From Alphaproteobacteria bacterium (GTDB taxonomy: Bacteria; Pseudomonadota; Alphaproteobacteria; Puniceispirillales; Puniceispirillaceae): 15,313 nt of DNA. Where the stretch lies: the NCBI GenBank assembly GCA_016780695.1, contig JADHLK010000019.1:1-15313 (forward strand), in the 5' to 3' direction. Under the pieces are notes generated by a model, which was given only the letters and a program-made list of their open reading frames with translations, searched no databases and had not been told where the DNA came from. Every line of letters starts with the position of its first letter. Positions within the stretch are counted from its first letter, which is position 1. Of this stretch, positions 1-6,848 are shown one piece after another. A program made the translations under genes and the position numbers.

Positions 1-191
1 TGCAGCTTGCGCGGGGCCAGCGAATGGGCGAGCGCCTGGCCATCTGTATTGGCAACCAGGAATTCGACCCCTTCCAGATTGGTCTGGATCATATTATTGA
101 CCGCATTGCAGCCAGCCCCGCCAACACCGATCACGGTGATTTTCGGGCGTAATTCCTGGGTGGTTTGCGGAACGGAGAGATTGATAGTCAT
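1..191 (-). CDS. ftsZ: Cell division protein FtsZ, N-terminal fragment (runs off the window)
   Basis: FtsZ is the tubulin-like GTPase that polymerises into the cytoplasmic Z-ring and recruits the divisome. Only the first 63 codons are present; the gene continues past base 1. The visible protein begins MTINLSVPQ, then shows the first GTP-binding strand and loop (ITVIGVGGAGCNAVNNMI, residues about 18-35) and the NTDGQAL segment (about residues 49-55), both hallmarks of the FtsZ nucleotide pocket. The ATG at 191 is supported by an AGGAG at 198-202 with a 6 nt spacer. It follows ftsA after 173 nt, the largest non-coding gap in the window and the usual final position in alphaproteobacterial dcw clusters. 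The tubulin signature GGGTGTG, the C-terminal linker and the FtsA-binding tail all lie outside, so intactness cannot be judged. Identification is secure from the N-terminus and its place after ftsA. Confidence 0.96.
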   Translation of the reverse strand, partial: MTINLSVPQTTQELRPKITVIGVGGAGCNAVNNMIQTNLEGVEFLVANTDGQALAHSLAPRKL

Positions 192-197
192 GTTAGG

Positions 198-202
198 CTC
201 CT
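198..202 (-). promoter_or_regulatory. Ribosome binding site of ftsZ
   Basis: On the minus strand this reads AGGAG, six bases (CCTAAC) before the ATG at 191. It fixes the ftsZ start, and no competing start codon lies close by in frame. Confidence 0.8.
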
Positions 203-260
203 ATGGTTTCAGTCTGCTTGTTCAAAGGGTTGATTTTTCAGGTTCTCAGGCTTTCACATT

Positions 261-283
261 CAGCTGGTCAGCCAGCTGGTCAG
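261..283 (-). repeat. Two tandem 11-mers with 12 nt period forming a short hairpin, upstream of ftsZ
   Basis: On the plus strand CAGCTGGTCAG occurs at 261-271 and again at 273-283, separated by one base. The same bases give a perfect 7 bp inverted repeat: CAGCTGG (261-267), loop TCAG (268-271), CCAGCTG (272-278). The element lies about 70-92 nt before the ftsZ start codon. No T-run follows it, so it does not look like an intrinsic terminator. It could be an operator, an mRNA structure, or chance, because CAGCTGG-like words are common in this sequence through codon use. Confidence 0.6.
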
Positions 284-364
284 GTCCCGCGGCATCGCCA
301 TCGGGCATGGAAATAAAAGCTGGCCAGTTCCGGTCGTGTCATACGCATTTGCCGCTTCCTTTCC

Positions 365-1669
365 TTAAATATGCTCACGCAGCCATTGGCCGAGCCGGCC
401 AAACGGGTTTTTCGGGGCAGCCAGCGGGCCGGTTTCCTCTTCTGGCTCGCTCTCGCCCTCGGCCAGATGCATGGCCATGCCAACCGAGGCCGCAAAGGGC
501 AGGTGGCTGGGGTGACTGTCCAGCCCGTCCAGACCTTGCGGCAGGCCGAGCGTGGCTGTCCGGCCCCAGTAATGGCTGACAAAATCGGCCAGCCCGGTCA
601 GCTGCGCCCCGCCACCGGTCAGCACAATGCGCTGGCCTATTGCGGCGGTCATCTGGGCGGCTTCCAGGCGCTGCTTGATTAAGTCCAGAATTTCCTCCAC
701 CCGCGGCCGGATGATGGCCGCCAGTAAGCTGCGTTCTGCTGTCTCGCCATTGGGCAGGGTGATTTGTTCGGTTGGCAGGCCGACCGTATTCAGCACAAAA
801 TTATCGCCGCGGGCCGGAAACGGGGCAGCCGCAAGATGATTTTCCGAAACCGCTGTGACCGACCCGTCCATCGCCTTGATCCGTTCCGCATCAGCCAGCC
901 CCAGATTCAGGATGCGGGCCAGATCGCGGGTGATATGCTGGCCTCCCATGCGGACCGTATCAGCATAGACAATCCGATCATCCATAAACAGTGCCGCGCC
1001 GGTGGTGCCGCCGCCAAAATCCAGCACCAGCGCGCCCAGCTCGCGTGCCTCGCGGCTCAGGCAGGCCCGCCCGGCCATACAGGCGGCGTGATGTATCTGG
1101 CCAGCCTCTAAATGCGCTTCCAGCACCGCCCTTTGCAGATTGGCAGCTGTCGTGCGCTCAATCGAGAGCAAGGTGATATCGCTGGCCAGGCGGCTGCCAT
1201 GCATGCCCAGCGGGTTATTAATATGGTGCTGGTCATCCACCAGATATTGCAGGCGCTGGCGCTGGATAAGACTGCGCTGTTCGGGCAGGCCGGTATCGTT
1301 CTGGCGGGCGCGCAGGCGGCGCAGATCGCGCACCCCTATCTGATTATCAGCCAGATCTATGCCATAGCGGCAAATCTGTGTGGCCGGCTTGCCAGCAGCG
1401 GTGACAATATGCAGCTTGCTGACCTGCAAACCAGCTTTCTTCTCGGCAGCCTGAACAGTTTTGCCCAGTGCTGAGCTGAATTTATCCAGATCAACAATTT
1501 CTCCCTGCTTCAGCCCATCCGAGGCGTGCATGGCCTGGCCCAGAAGCTGTAGCCGGCTCCCAGCCCGCGCCACAATCAGCGCCGTCAGCTTGGAGGACCC
1601 GGCATCAACCACCGCAAAGGGTCCGCGTGGTGAGCCCTTCTGCTTCGCCTGTTTTTTCTGCCCCATCAT
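365..1669 (-). CDS. ftsA: Cell division protein FtsA
   Basis: FtsA is an actin-like ATPase that tethers FtsZ filaments to the inner membrane and recruits later divisome proteins. The 434-residue product is of normal family length. It shows the actin-fold motifs in order: phosphate 1 (VDAGSSKLTALI, about 21-32), the 1C subdomain with NNPLGMHGSRL (151-161), phosphate 2 (LVLDFGGGTTG, 214-224) and the adenosine motif (IVLTGGGAQLTG, 348-359). An acidic linker (EGESEPEEETG, about 404-414) leads to a C-terminal amphipathic helix (NPFGRLGQWLREHI) of the kind that binds the membrane. The N-terminus carries a Lys-rich extension. ftsQ ends 32 nt upstream and ftsZ follows after 173 nt. The start is uncertain by one codon: two adjacent ATGs (1669 and 1666) follow an AAGGA that directly abuts the first, so the second may be used. 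Function is confident. Confidence 0.97.
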   Translation of the reverse strand: MMGQKKQAKQKGSPRGPFAVVDAGSSKLTALIVARAGSRLQLLGQAMHASDGLKQGEIVDLDKFSSALGKTVQAAEKKAGLQVSKLHIVTAAGKPATQICRYGIDLADNQIGVRDLRRLRARQNDTGLPEQRSLIQRQRLQYLVDDQHHINNPLGMHGSRLASDITLLSIERTTAANLQRAVLEAHLEAGQIHHAACMAGRACLSREARELGALVLDFGGGTTGAALFMDDRIVYADTVRMGGQHITRDLARILNLGLADAERIKAMDGSVTAVSENHLAAAPFPARGDNFVLNTVGLPTEQITLPNGETAERSLLAAIIRPRVEEILDLIKQRLEAAQMTAAIGQRIVLTGGGAQLTGLADFVSHYWGRTATLGLPQGLDGLDSHPSHLPFAASVGMAMHLAEGESEPEEETGPLAAPKNPFGRLGQWLREHI

Positions 1670-1701
1670 TCCTTCATCAATCCCCTTCAGGTTTTGTCCC
1701 T
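1666..1701 (-). promoter_or_regulatory. ftsA translation start region with a possible 3-codon minimal ORF
   Basis: Between the ftsQ stop and ftsA, the minus strand carries AAGGGG (1682-1687), then ATG AAG GAA TGA (1677 to 1666), whose TGA overlaps both candidate ftsA start codons (1669 and 1666). AAGGGG sits 4 nt before the minimal ORF and 12 nt before the first ftsA ATG. A second AAGGA (1670-1674) touches that ATG with no spacer, or lies 3 nt from the second ATG. The signals are seen directly; any regulatory role by translation of the mini-ORF is inferred. Confidence 0.35.
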
Positions 1702-2505
1702 CTATGTCTTCTGTCCGGGCCCGCGCACCGGAATATTTGGCTCCACCACCAGCTGGTCCGGTATCCGCAAATCAATGGCCGCCAGATCGCGCTCGATAAT
1801 CCCCTTTTCGCGTTGCAGGCGGGCCAGTCTTGACCAGGCGGCGGCTGGGTCCTGTTCTGGCAGCTTGACAGTGATGCCATTGCGCAGATGCACATCCCAG
1901 CGCCGCCCGGCGATCCGCTGTATCGCCCAGACATCACTGTATAATTCTGGCTCAGTGCGTAGCGTATCCAGAATAAAGCCAGCCTCGCTGGCGGCCTGTT
2001 TGCCGGAAACAACCGGCAGATGGCCAAACAGCGTTACATCTGCCCCGGCAATAATCGCCCCGCCATGATCGATCAGCTGATGACCCGCCCCGGATTGCAA
2101 CAGTCCGACCGGAATCCGCTCAGACAGAATGATTTTCAGCCGATCTGGCAAATGCCGCTCAATCCGCGCCTCGGCCACCCAGCCTATATCAGCAACGCGT
2201 ATGCGCATGGCGGACAGATCCAGCCCTAATATCGGCATCCCGCGCCAGATTTTCAGCGCTTCCAGCAAATCAGCATCACTGGTATGGCTGCGCCCCTCAA
2301 TATCTATATGACGCACGGCAAGACCCATTTCGGCGGTTTTGGCCAAGAGAGCCGGGCGCGCTGTCTGCCAATGCCAGGCCAGCCCGGCCCCGCCTGATAC
2401 AAATAGCAGCACGATAAAGGCGCGCAGCAGCTGGCGCACGGATAGCTGGGCCAGCCAGCCGGGCGTCAGGCTTTTCTGCGGCGATTTGTTATCTGTTAAT
2501 CGCAT
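1702..2505 (-). CDS. ftsQ: Cell division protein FtsQ (DivIB family)
   Basis: FtsQ is a bitopic inner-membrane protein that links early cytoplasmic divisome proteins to the FtsB/FtsL complex in the periplasm. The 267-residue product has a short basic cytoplasmic N-terminus, one membrane segment (about residues 27-46, LLRAFIVLLFVSGGAGLAW), then a POTRA-type domain starting near VRHIDIEGRSHTSDADLLEAL (64-84) and running through RIERHLPDRLKIILSERIP (114-132), followed by the beta domain (to about 250). This order and length fit FtsQ. The ATG at 2505 lies inside the end of ddl (10 nt overlap) and is preceded by a GGAGGG, suggesting coupled translation. ftsA begins 32 nt after the TAG stop. FtsQ diverges fast in sequence, so the call rests on architecture plus its place between ddl and ftsA, which together are decisive. 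Confidence 0.95.
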   Translation of the reverse strand: MRLTDNKSPQKSLTPGWLAQLSVRQLLRAFIVLLFVSGGAGLAWHWQTARPALLAKTAEMGLAVRHIDIEGRSHTSDADLLEALKIWRGMPILGLDLSAMRIRVADIGWVAEARIERHLPDRLKIILSERIPVGLLQSGAGHQLIDHGGAIIAGADVTLFGHLPVVSGKQAASEAGFILDTLRTEPELYSDVWAIQRIAGRRWDVHLRNGITVKLPEQDPAAAWSRLARLQREKGIIERDLAAIDLRIPDQLVVEPNIPVRGPGQKT

Positions 2506-3401
2506 CGCGCCCCCTCCAGCAAACGCCTGACCAGCTCCGGCCCTTCCATGCCGACAAAGGCCGCCTGTTCGGGAACCAGCGAAGTGCCGGTCATCCCGGG
2601 CTGGGTGTTGATCTCCAGCATGAAGAGCTGGCCGCTGCTGTCATCATAGCGGTAGTCTGCACGGGCCACGCCGCGGCATCCCAGCACCGAAAAGGCCCGT
2701 TCCGCCCAGTCCAATGCCTGATCGGTAATCGCCTCAGGCAATTCAGCTGGCAGAATATGTTGAGACCCACCCGCCGCATATTTGGCCTGCCAGTCATAAA
2801 AGCCAGTCGCCGCAATAATTTCGGTGACGCAGAGTGCCTTGCCTTCCAGCACAGCGACAGTCAATTCGCGCCCTGGAATAAAGACCTCGCCCATCAGCTC
2901 TTGGCCGTCCGGCCAATGGTTGCGGGGCCGCGGCGGCTGGTCCGTATGGCAAAGGGCTACCCCAACGCTGGACCCATCCGAGCGCGGCTTGACCACATAG
3001 GCTCCGCTATAATCAACCGGCTGGACGCTCTCATCAATTGCAAGCTCCAGCAGCGGCGGCAGGCTGATTCCCACCGTTTCAAACAGGCGGCGCGAGGCTA
3101 TTTTGTCCATCGCCATGGCAGAGGCTTGAACGCCGCTATGGGTATAGGGAATATTCAAGATATTCAGCATCCCCTGGGTTGAGCCATCCTCGCCGATTTG
3201 GCCATGCAGAGCGTTGAACACCAGCTGCGGGCCCAGCGCCAAAAGGTCAGCCGCAACATCGCGGGTGAATTCCAGCTCATGCACCTCCCAGCCCAGCTCT
3301 CTGGCTGCCCTGGCGCAATAGGCCCCGGACAGGCGGCTGATCTCTGCCTCGGATGTCCAGCCGCCCATCAGGACAGCCAGTTTTTTCTTCTGCCCGCTCA
3401 T
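2496..3401 (-). CDS. ddl: D-alanine--D-alanine ligase (DdlB type)
   Basis: This cytoplasmic ATP-grasp ligase joins two D-alanines to make the dipeptide that MurF adds to the stem peptide. The 301 residues match the DdlB length (about 306 in E. coli). Visible motifs: GGWTSEAEISRLSG near the N-terminus (13-26), LHGQIGEDGSTQGML (65-79), KPRSDGSSVGV (138-148), EVFIPGRELTVAV (172-184), ARADY (246-250) and MLEINTQPGMTGTSLVPEQA (261-280), with metal-binding Glu263 and Asn265. The loop reads FYDWQAKY, and its Tyr208 matches the tyrosine typical of D-Ala-D-Ala rather than D-Ala-D-Lac ligases, so the ordinary dipeptide product is expected. It overlaps murB by 4 nt (ATGA) and ftsQ by 10 nt, placing it in the coupled chain. 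The Shine-Dalgarno (AGGAG, about 11 nt away) is distant, consistent with re-initiation from murB. Confidence 0.97.
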   Translation of the reverse strand: MSGQKKKLAVLMGGWTSEAEISRLSGAYCARAARELGWEVHELEFTRDVAADLLALGPQLVFNALHGQIGEDGSTQGMLNILNIPYTHSGVQASAMAMDKIASRRLFETVGISLPPLLELAIDESVQPVDYSGAYVVKPRSDGSSVGVALCHTDQPPRPRNHWPDGQELMGEVFIPGRELTVAVLEGKALCVTEIIAATGFYDWQAKYAAGGSQHILPAELPEAITDQALDWAERAFSVLGCRGVARADYRYDDSSGQLFMLEINTQPGMTGTSLVPEQAAFVGMEGPELVRRLLEGARCD

Positions 3402-4333
3402 CCTGTTTCCGGCTCCTGTGAATTGGCGTGTGCCTCTGTGCGGCCCAGACGGCGAATTTCCCAGCGCAGTTCAGTGCCGCAATGATCGCGCACCTTTTGC
3501 CGGACAGTTTCGCCAAGCTGTTCCAGATCGGCTGCAGTTGCGCTGCCATCATTGATCATGAAATTGCAATGTTTCTCGCTCATCGCCGCCCCGCCAACAC
3601 GCAGGCCGCGGCATCCAGCCGCATCAATGACCTGCCAGGCTTTGCTGCCTTCTGGATTGGCAAAGGTGGACCCGCCGGTGCGCGCGCCAACCGGCTGGCT
3701 GGCTCCGCGGCTGGCGATCATCTCTTTCATGCGGGCGCGGATTTCTGCCCGGTCGCCGGGCCGGGCCTGCAGGCGGGCAGAGACAAAAATCCAATCTTCC
3801 GGGGCCCCGCTGGCCCGATAGCTCATCTGCATATCCGGCACGCTGGCCTCGATCAGCTCTCCTTGCCGGGTCAGCGCGCTGGCAGAAATCACAATATCGC
3901 AGAATTCCTGACCATATGCACCGGCATTCATCCGCAGCCCGCCGCCGATTGTGCCGGGAATCCCGATCAAAAAGGCCAGCCCGTCCAGCCCGGCCTCGGC
4001 CGCATAACGGGCAACATCCATATCGCGCGCGCCAGCCCCGGCAATCACCACATCGCCCGCATGGCGAATATCGGCCAACGGCCCGGTCAGGCGGATAACT
4101 GCCCCCTCCAGACCGCCATCTCGCACCAGCACATTGGAGCCTGCCCCCAGCAGGGTGATCGGCATCGCCGCCGGGCAGCTGGCCAGAAAGTTCTGTAAAT
4201 CTGCCAGATCAGCAGGCTCAAACAGCCAGTCAGCAGGCCCGCCCGCGCGCAGCCAGGTCAGCGGCTGCAAGGCGGCCCCGGCGCTCAGCTTGCCGCGCAG
4301 TTCTGGCCAGACAATATCGTGCCAGCGGCTCAT
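3398..4333 (-). CDS. murB: UDP-N-acetylenolpyruvoylglucosamine reductase MurB
   Basis: MurB is the FAD-dependent cytoplasmic enzyme that reduces UDP-GlcNAc-enolpyruvate to UDP-MurNAc with NADPH, the second committed step of peptidoglycan synthesis. The 311-residue protein shows the FAD-binding GAGSNVLVRDGG (63-74) and GIPGTIGGGLRMNAGAYG (124-141), the catalytic-serine loop RTGGSTFANP (218-227, Ser222), AWQVIDAAGCRGLRVGG (232-248), SEKHCNFMIN (252-261) and the C-terminal catalytic glutamate in WEIRRLG (Glu292). Length and motifs suit the shorter type II enzymes. The ATG at 4333 overlaps the murC stop (ATGA) and has a GGAGG about 7 nt upstream; its own stop overlaps the ddl start in the same way. 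murB lying between murC and ddl is a typical alphaproteobacterial arrangement and absent from the E. coli cluster. Confidence 0.97.
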   Translation of the reverse strand: MSRWHDIVWPELRGKLSAGAALQPLTWLRAGGPADWLFEPADLADLQNFLASCPAAMPITLLGAGSNVLVRDGGLEGAVIRLTGPLADIRHAGDVVIAGAGARDMDVARYAAEAGLDGLAFLIGIPGTIGGGLRMNAGAYGQEFCDIVISASALTRQGELIEASVPDMQMSYRASGAPEDWIFVSARLQARPGDRAEIRARMKEMIASRGASQPVGARTGGSTFANPEGSKAWQVIDAAGCRGLRVGGAAMSEKHCNFMINDGSATAADLEQLGETVRQKVRDHCGTELRWEIRRLGRTEAHANSQEPETG

Positions 4334-5751
4334 CGGCCTGCCTCCGTTAGCTGATCCAGCTCAGCTGGCAGGGCGGCGGCCCATTGGCTGGAAGACCCGG
4401 CGCCCAGCACCATCACATAATCGCCCGGCCGGGCAATCGCGGCAATCTGACTGGCGAGGTCTGACGGGCTGTCCAGCACTGCCGGGGCGCGGTGGCCATG
4501 ATCACGCAAGCCGGCGACCAGCGCCTCCTTGCTGGCCCCCTCAATCGGCTGCTCACCGGCGGCATAGACATCCGCGACCAGCACCGCATCTGCCTCATTG
4601 AAACAGCCGCAGAAATCAGCAAATAAATCCCGCAGCCTGCTATAGCGATGCGGCTGGACAACGGCGATCAGCTGGTGGTTACCGCAAGCCAGCCTGCCAG
4701 CAGACAGGGCCGCCTTTATCTCCACCGGGTGATGGCCATAATCATCGACAATGGTAACCCCGCCAGACTGGCCCTTGATATCGAAGCGGCGGCCCACCCC
4801 GGCAAAACCGGCCAGACCGGAGCGGATAGCATCAGCCCCGACCCCCATCTCCAGGGCGACCGCGATAGCAGCCAGACAATTTTGCACATTATGCAGCCCC
4901 AGCATCGGCAGGCGCAGCCCCTCTATGCCGTCCATTGCCAGCTGCAGCCGGTCAGAGAGCTGGACATCAAACACCATCTGCCCGTCCTGATGTGTGACGG
5001 AAACAGCGCGCACATCTGCATTGGCACTCAGCCCATAGGTGATCACACGCCGCCCCTTTATCCGCGGCAACAGCCGCTGCACGGCAGGGTGGTCCATGCA
5101 GAGCGTGGCAAATCCGTAAAAGGGGATGGCGCTGACAAAGCTGGCAAAGGCCTCTTCAAGCTGATCAAAAGAGCCGTGATGATCCAGATGTTCCGGGTCA
5201 ATATTGGTTACAATGGCCACCGTGGGTATCAGCCGGGCAAATGAGCCGTCACTCTCATCCGCCTCTACCACCATCCAGTCGCCCTTGCCGAGCCGGGCAT
5301 TGCTGCCCCAGCCGGAAATGATCCCGCCATTGATCACAGTTGGATCAATTCCGGCGGCATCCAGCAAGGCAGAAACCAGAGAGGTTGTCGTGGTCTTGCC
5401 ATGCGTGCCAGCCACCGCCACCGACCAGCGCAGCCGCATCAGCTCGCCCAGCATTTCAGCCCGGTGCACCACCGGCAGGAAAGCCGCCCGCGCGGCGGCC
5501 AGCTCTGGATTGTCTTCCCCGATAGCAGTAGAGATGACCAGAATCGCCGCCCCATCAATATTTTCAGCAGCCTGCGGTATGGCAATATCGATCCCCTTTG
5601 CCCGCAGACGCTGCACATTGGCATTTTCAGCAATATCGCTGCCACGCACCTGATAGCCCAGCTCATGCAGGATTTCGGCAATGCCACTCATGCCGATACC
5701 GCCGATACCAGTAAAATGGATGATCCCGATAGACAGGGGCAGGGCAGTCAT
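4330..5751 (-). CDS. murC: UDP-N-acetylmuramate--L-alanine ligase MurC
   Basis: MurC is the cytoplasmic ATP-dependent ligase that adds L-alanine, the first stem residue, to UDP-MurNAc. The 473 residues match the family. Domain 1 carries FTGIGGIGMSG (13-23), domain 2 the P-loop AGTHGKTTTT (114-123) with EADESDGSF (163-171) and TNIDPEHLDHHG (182-193), and domain 3 opens with DDYGHHPVEI (336-345), followed by VVQPHRYSR (364-372). GTHGKTTTT and DYGHHP separate MurC from MurD, MurE and MurF. The final-domain motif reads GAGSSSQWAAALP where many relatives have a hydrophobic residue in place of the second of these serines, a small variation. The ATG at 5751 overlaps the murG stop (ATGA) and sits 5 nt after a strong AAGGAGG (5757-5763); the stop overlaps the murB start by 4 nt. 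Confidence 0.98.
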   Translation of the reverse strand: MTALPLSIGIIHFTGIGGIGMSGIAEILHELGYQVRGSDIAENANVQRLRAKGIDIAIPQAAENIDGAAILVISTAIGEDNPELAAARAAFLPVVHRAEMLGELMRLRWSVAVAGTHGKTTTTSLVSALLDAAGIDPTVINGGIISGWGSNARLGKGDWMVVEADESDGSFARLIPTVAIVTNIDPEHLDHHGSFDQLEEAFASFVSAIPFYGFATLCMDHPAVQRLLPRIKGRRVITYGLSANADVRAVSVTHQDGQMVFDVQLSDRLQLAMDGIEGLRLPMLGLHNVQNCLAAIAVALEMGVGADAIRSGLAGFAGVGRRFDIKGQSGGVTIVDDYGHHPVEIKAALSAGRLACGNHQLIAVVQPHRYSRLRDLFADFCGCFNEADAVLVADVYAAGEQPIEGASKEALVAGLRDHGHRAPAVLDSPSDLASQIAAIARPGDYVMVLGAGSSSQWAAALPAELDQLTEAGR

Positions 5752-6848
5752 GCAGCCCTCCTTGCAGAATCAGCCAGCCGCGCCTCAATCACCTCTGCAA
5801 TAGCGCGGCAGGCTTGCGGGCGTGCGCGGGCTTTCGCCTGTCTGGCCATATTGTTGCGGCGGGCTGAATCGCCCAGCAGCCAGGTCATCATCTCGGCCAG
5901 CTTTTGCGGGCTGGCCTGCTTTTCTGGCAGCATCAAAGCGGCTCCGTCCCCGGTTAGGCTGGCCGCATTGGCAGATTGGTGATCATCCATGGCGGCTGCG
6001 AAAGGCACAAAGATCGCCGCCCGCCCGGCTGCTGCGACCTCGGCAACAGAGGCGGCCCCGGCACGGCAGATAATCAGGTCTGCGCGGCCCATCCGCTGGG
6101 GTAAATCGGGAAAAAAGCTGGCCAGCTCCGGGGTCCGGCCCTGTTCCTGCCAGCGTTGTTTCAAACTGTCAGCCTGTTCGGCGCGCACCTGCTGAACGAT
6201 GTTGAGCCGCGCGCGCAGCCCGTCCTCCAGCAAGGCAACCGCGGCCGGCACCAGCTCGGCAAACAGGGCTGCACCCAGCGAGCCGCCAATGACCAGCAGC
6301 TGCAGCCTGTCCGGGGCAGTGGCCGGCTCAACCTGGCTGAAAAACGCGGCGCGCACTGGCAGGCCGGTCTCATCAATACGGGTTTTTTCCGGCAGCGGCT
6401 GGCTGTCCGGCCAGCTGGTCAGCAAATGGCCACAGCGTTTGGCCAGAAACAAATTGGCCCGCCCGATGCGCGCATTCTGTTCATGCAAGCCTGCTGGTAT
6501 CCCCAGCCAGCTGGCAGCCAGCAGCGGCGGGGTGGACGGATAGCCGCCAAACCCCAGCACAAAGGCAGGCCGCTTGCCCAGCATTAACAGCAATGATTGC
6601 ACACAGCCACCTGCCAGCCTCAGCAGCGCGCTAAGCCGCCGCACCAGCCCGCCCGCCAGCGGCGAGGCAGCAGAAATCAGATGCACAGGCAGGCCGGTCG
6701 CCGCCGTCGCCAGCAGCTGCTGGCCGCGCCGGTCGGTCACAAAGGCCACCTGCCAGCCATCTTTTGCCAGCTTCTCAGCCACCGCAACGGCTGGAAATAC
6801 ATGGCCGCCGGTGCCACCTGCTGCCAGATAGATAAGTTTACCGCTCAT
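5748..6848 (-). CDS. murG: Lipid II synthase MurG (UDP-GlcNAc transferase)
   Basis: MurG is a GT28-family glycosyltransferase on the cytoplasmic face of the inner membrane. It transfers GlcNAc from UDP-GlcNAc to lipid I, giving lipid II. The 366-residue protein has the N-terminal loop AAGGTGGHVFPA (9-20, His16), LGFGGYPSTP (98-107), HEQNARIGRAN (122-132), the second glycine-rich loop VIGGSLGA (186-193) and the donor-site segment CRAGAASVAEVAAAGRAAIF (261-280) with Glu270, followed by VPFAAAMDDHQSANA (281-295). All are canonical. The ATG at 6848 lies within the end of ftsW (11 nt overlap) behind a GGAGG, and the TGA stop overlaps the murC ATG. It takes lipid I from MraY, three genes upstream, and its product is flipped and used by FtsW/FtsI encoded in the same operon. 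Confidence 0.98.
   Translation of the reverse strand: MSGKLIYLAAGGTGGHVFPAVAVAEKLAKDGWQVAFVTDRRGQQLLATAATGLPVHLISAASPLAGGLVRRLSALLRLAGGCVQSLLLMLGKRPAFVLGFGGYPSTPPLLAASWLGIPAGLHEQNARIGRANLFLAKRCGHLLTSWPDSQPLPEKTRIDETGLPVRAAFFSQVEPATAPDRLQLLVIGGSLGAALFAELVPAAVALLEDGLRARLNIVQQVRAEQADSLKQRWQEQGRTPELASFFPDLPQRMGRADLIICRAGAASVAEVAAAGRAAIFVPFAAAMDDHQSANAASLTGDGAALMLPEKQASPQKLAEMMTWLLGDSARRNNMARQAKARARPQACRAIAEVIEARLADSARRAA

Larger units (their letters stand above)
192..364 (-). promoter_or_regulatory. ftsA-ftsZ intergenic region, probable ftsZ leader or promoter region
   Basis: These 173 bases between the ftsA stop and the ftsZ ATG are the only sizeable non-coding stretch in the window. I find no credible small gene in them. 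They hold the ftsZ ribosome binding site and a repeat/hairpin at 261-283. In several alphaproteobacteria ftsZ has its own promoter, often cell-cycle controlled. That is known for the group but not shown here: I cannot pick a convincing sigma-70 -35/-10 pair, and I see no paired CtrA-type TTAA-N7-TTAA site and no GANTC methylation site. A role in ftsZ expression is inferred from position and length alone. Confidence 0.4.

Noticed and set aside
192..380. Possible -10-like boxes (TATTTA near the ftsA stop, TTTTAT near 315)
   Set aside because: No -35 partner at suitable spacing for either, so I do not call a promoter.
280..582. 100-codon minus-strand open frame spanning the ftsA end and the ftsZ leader
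   Set aside because: It starts inside ftsA in another frame, has no ribosome binding site evidence and no recognisable motif; most of it is ftsA coding sequence read out of frame.
3428..4198. 256-codon plus-strand open frame
   Set aside because: Antisense of murB with biased composition and no recognisable domain; a codon-use shadow. The 13270-14019 frame opposite ftsI is rejected for the same reason.
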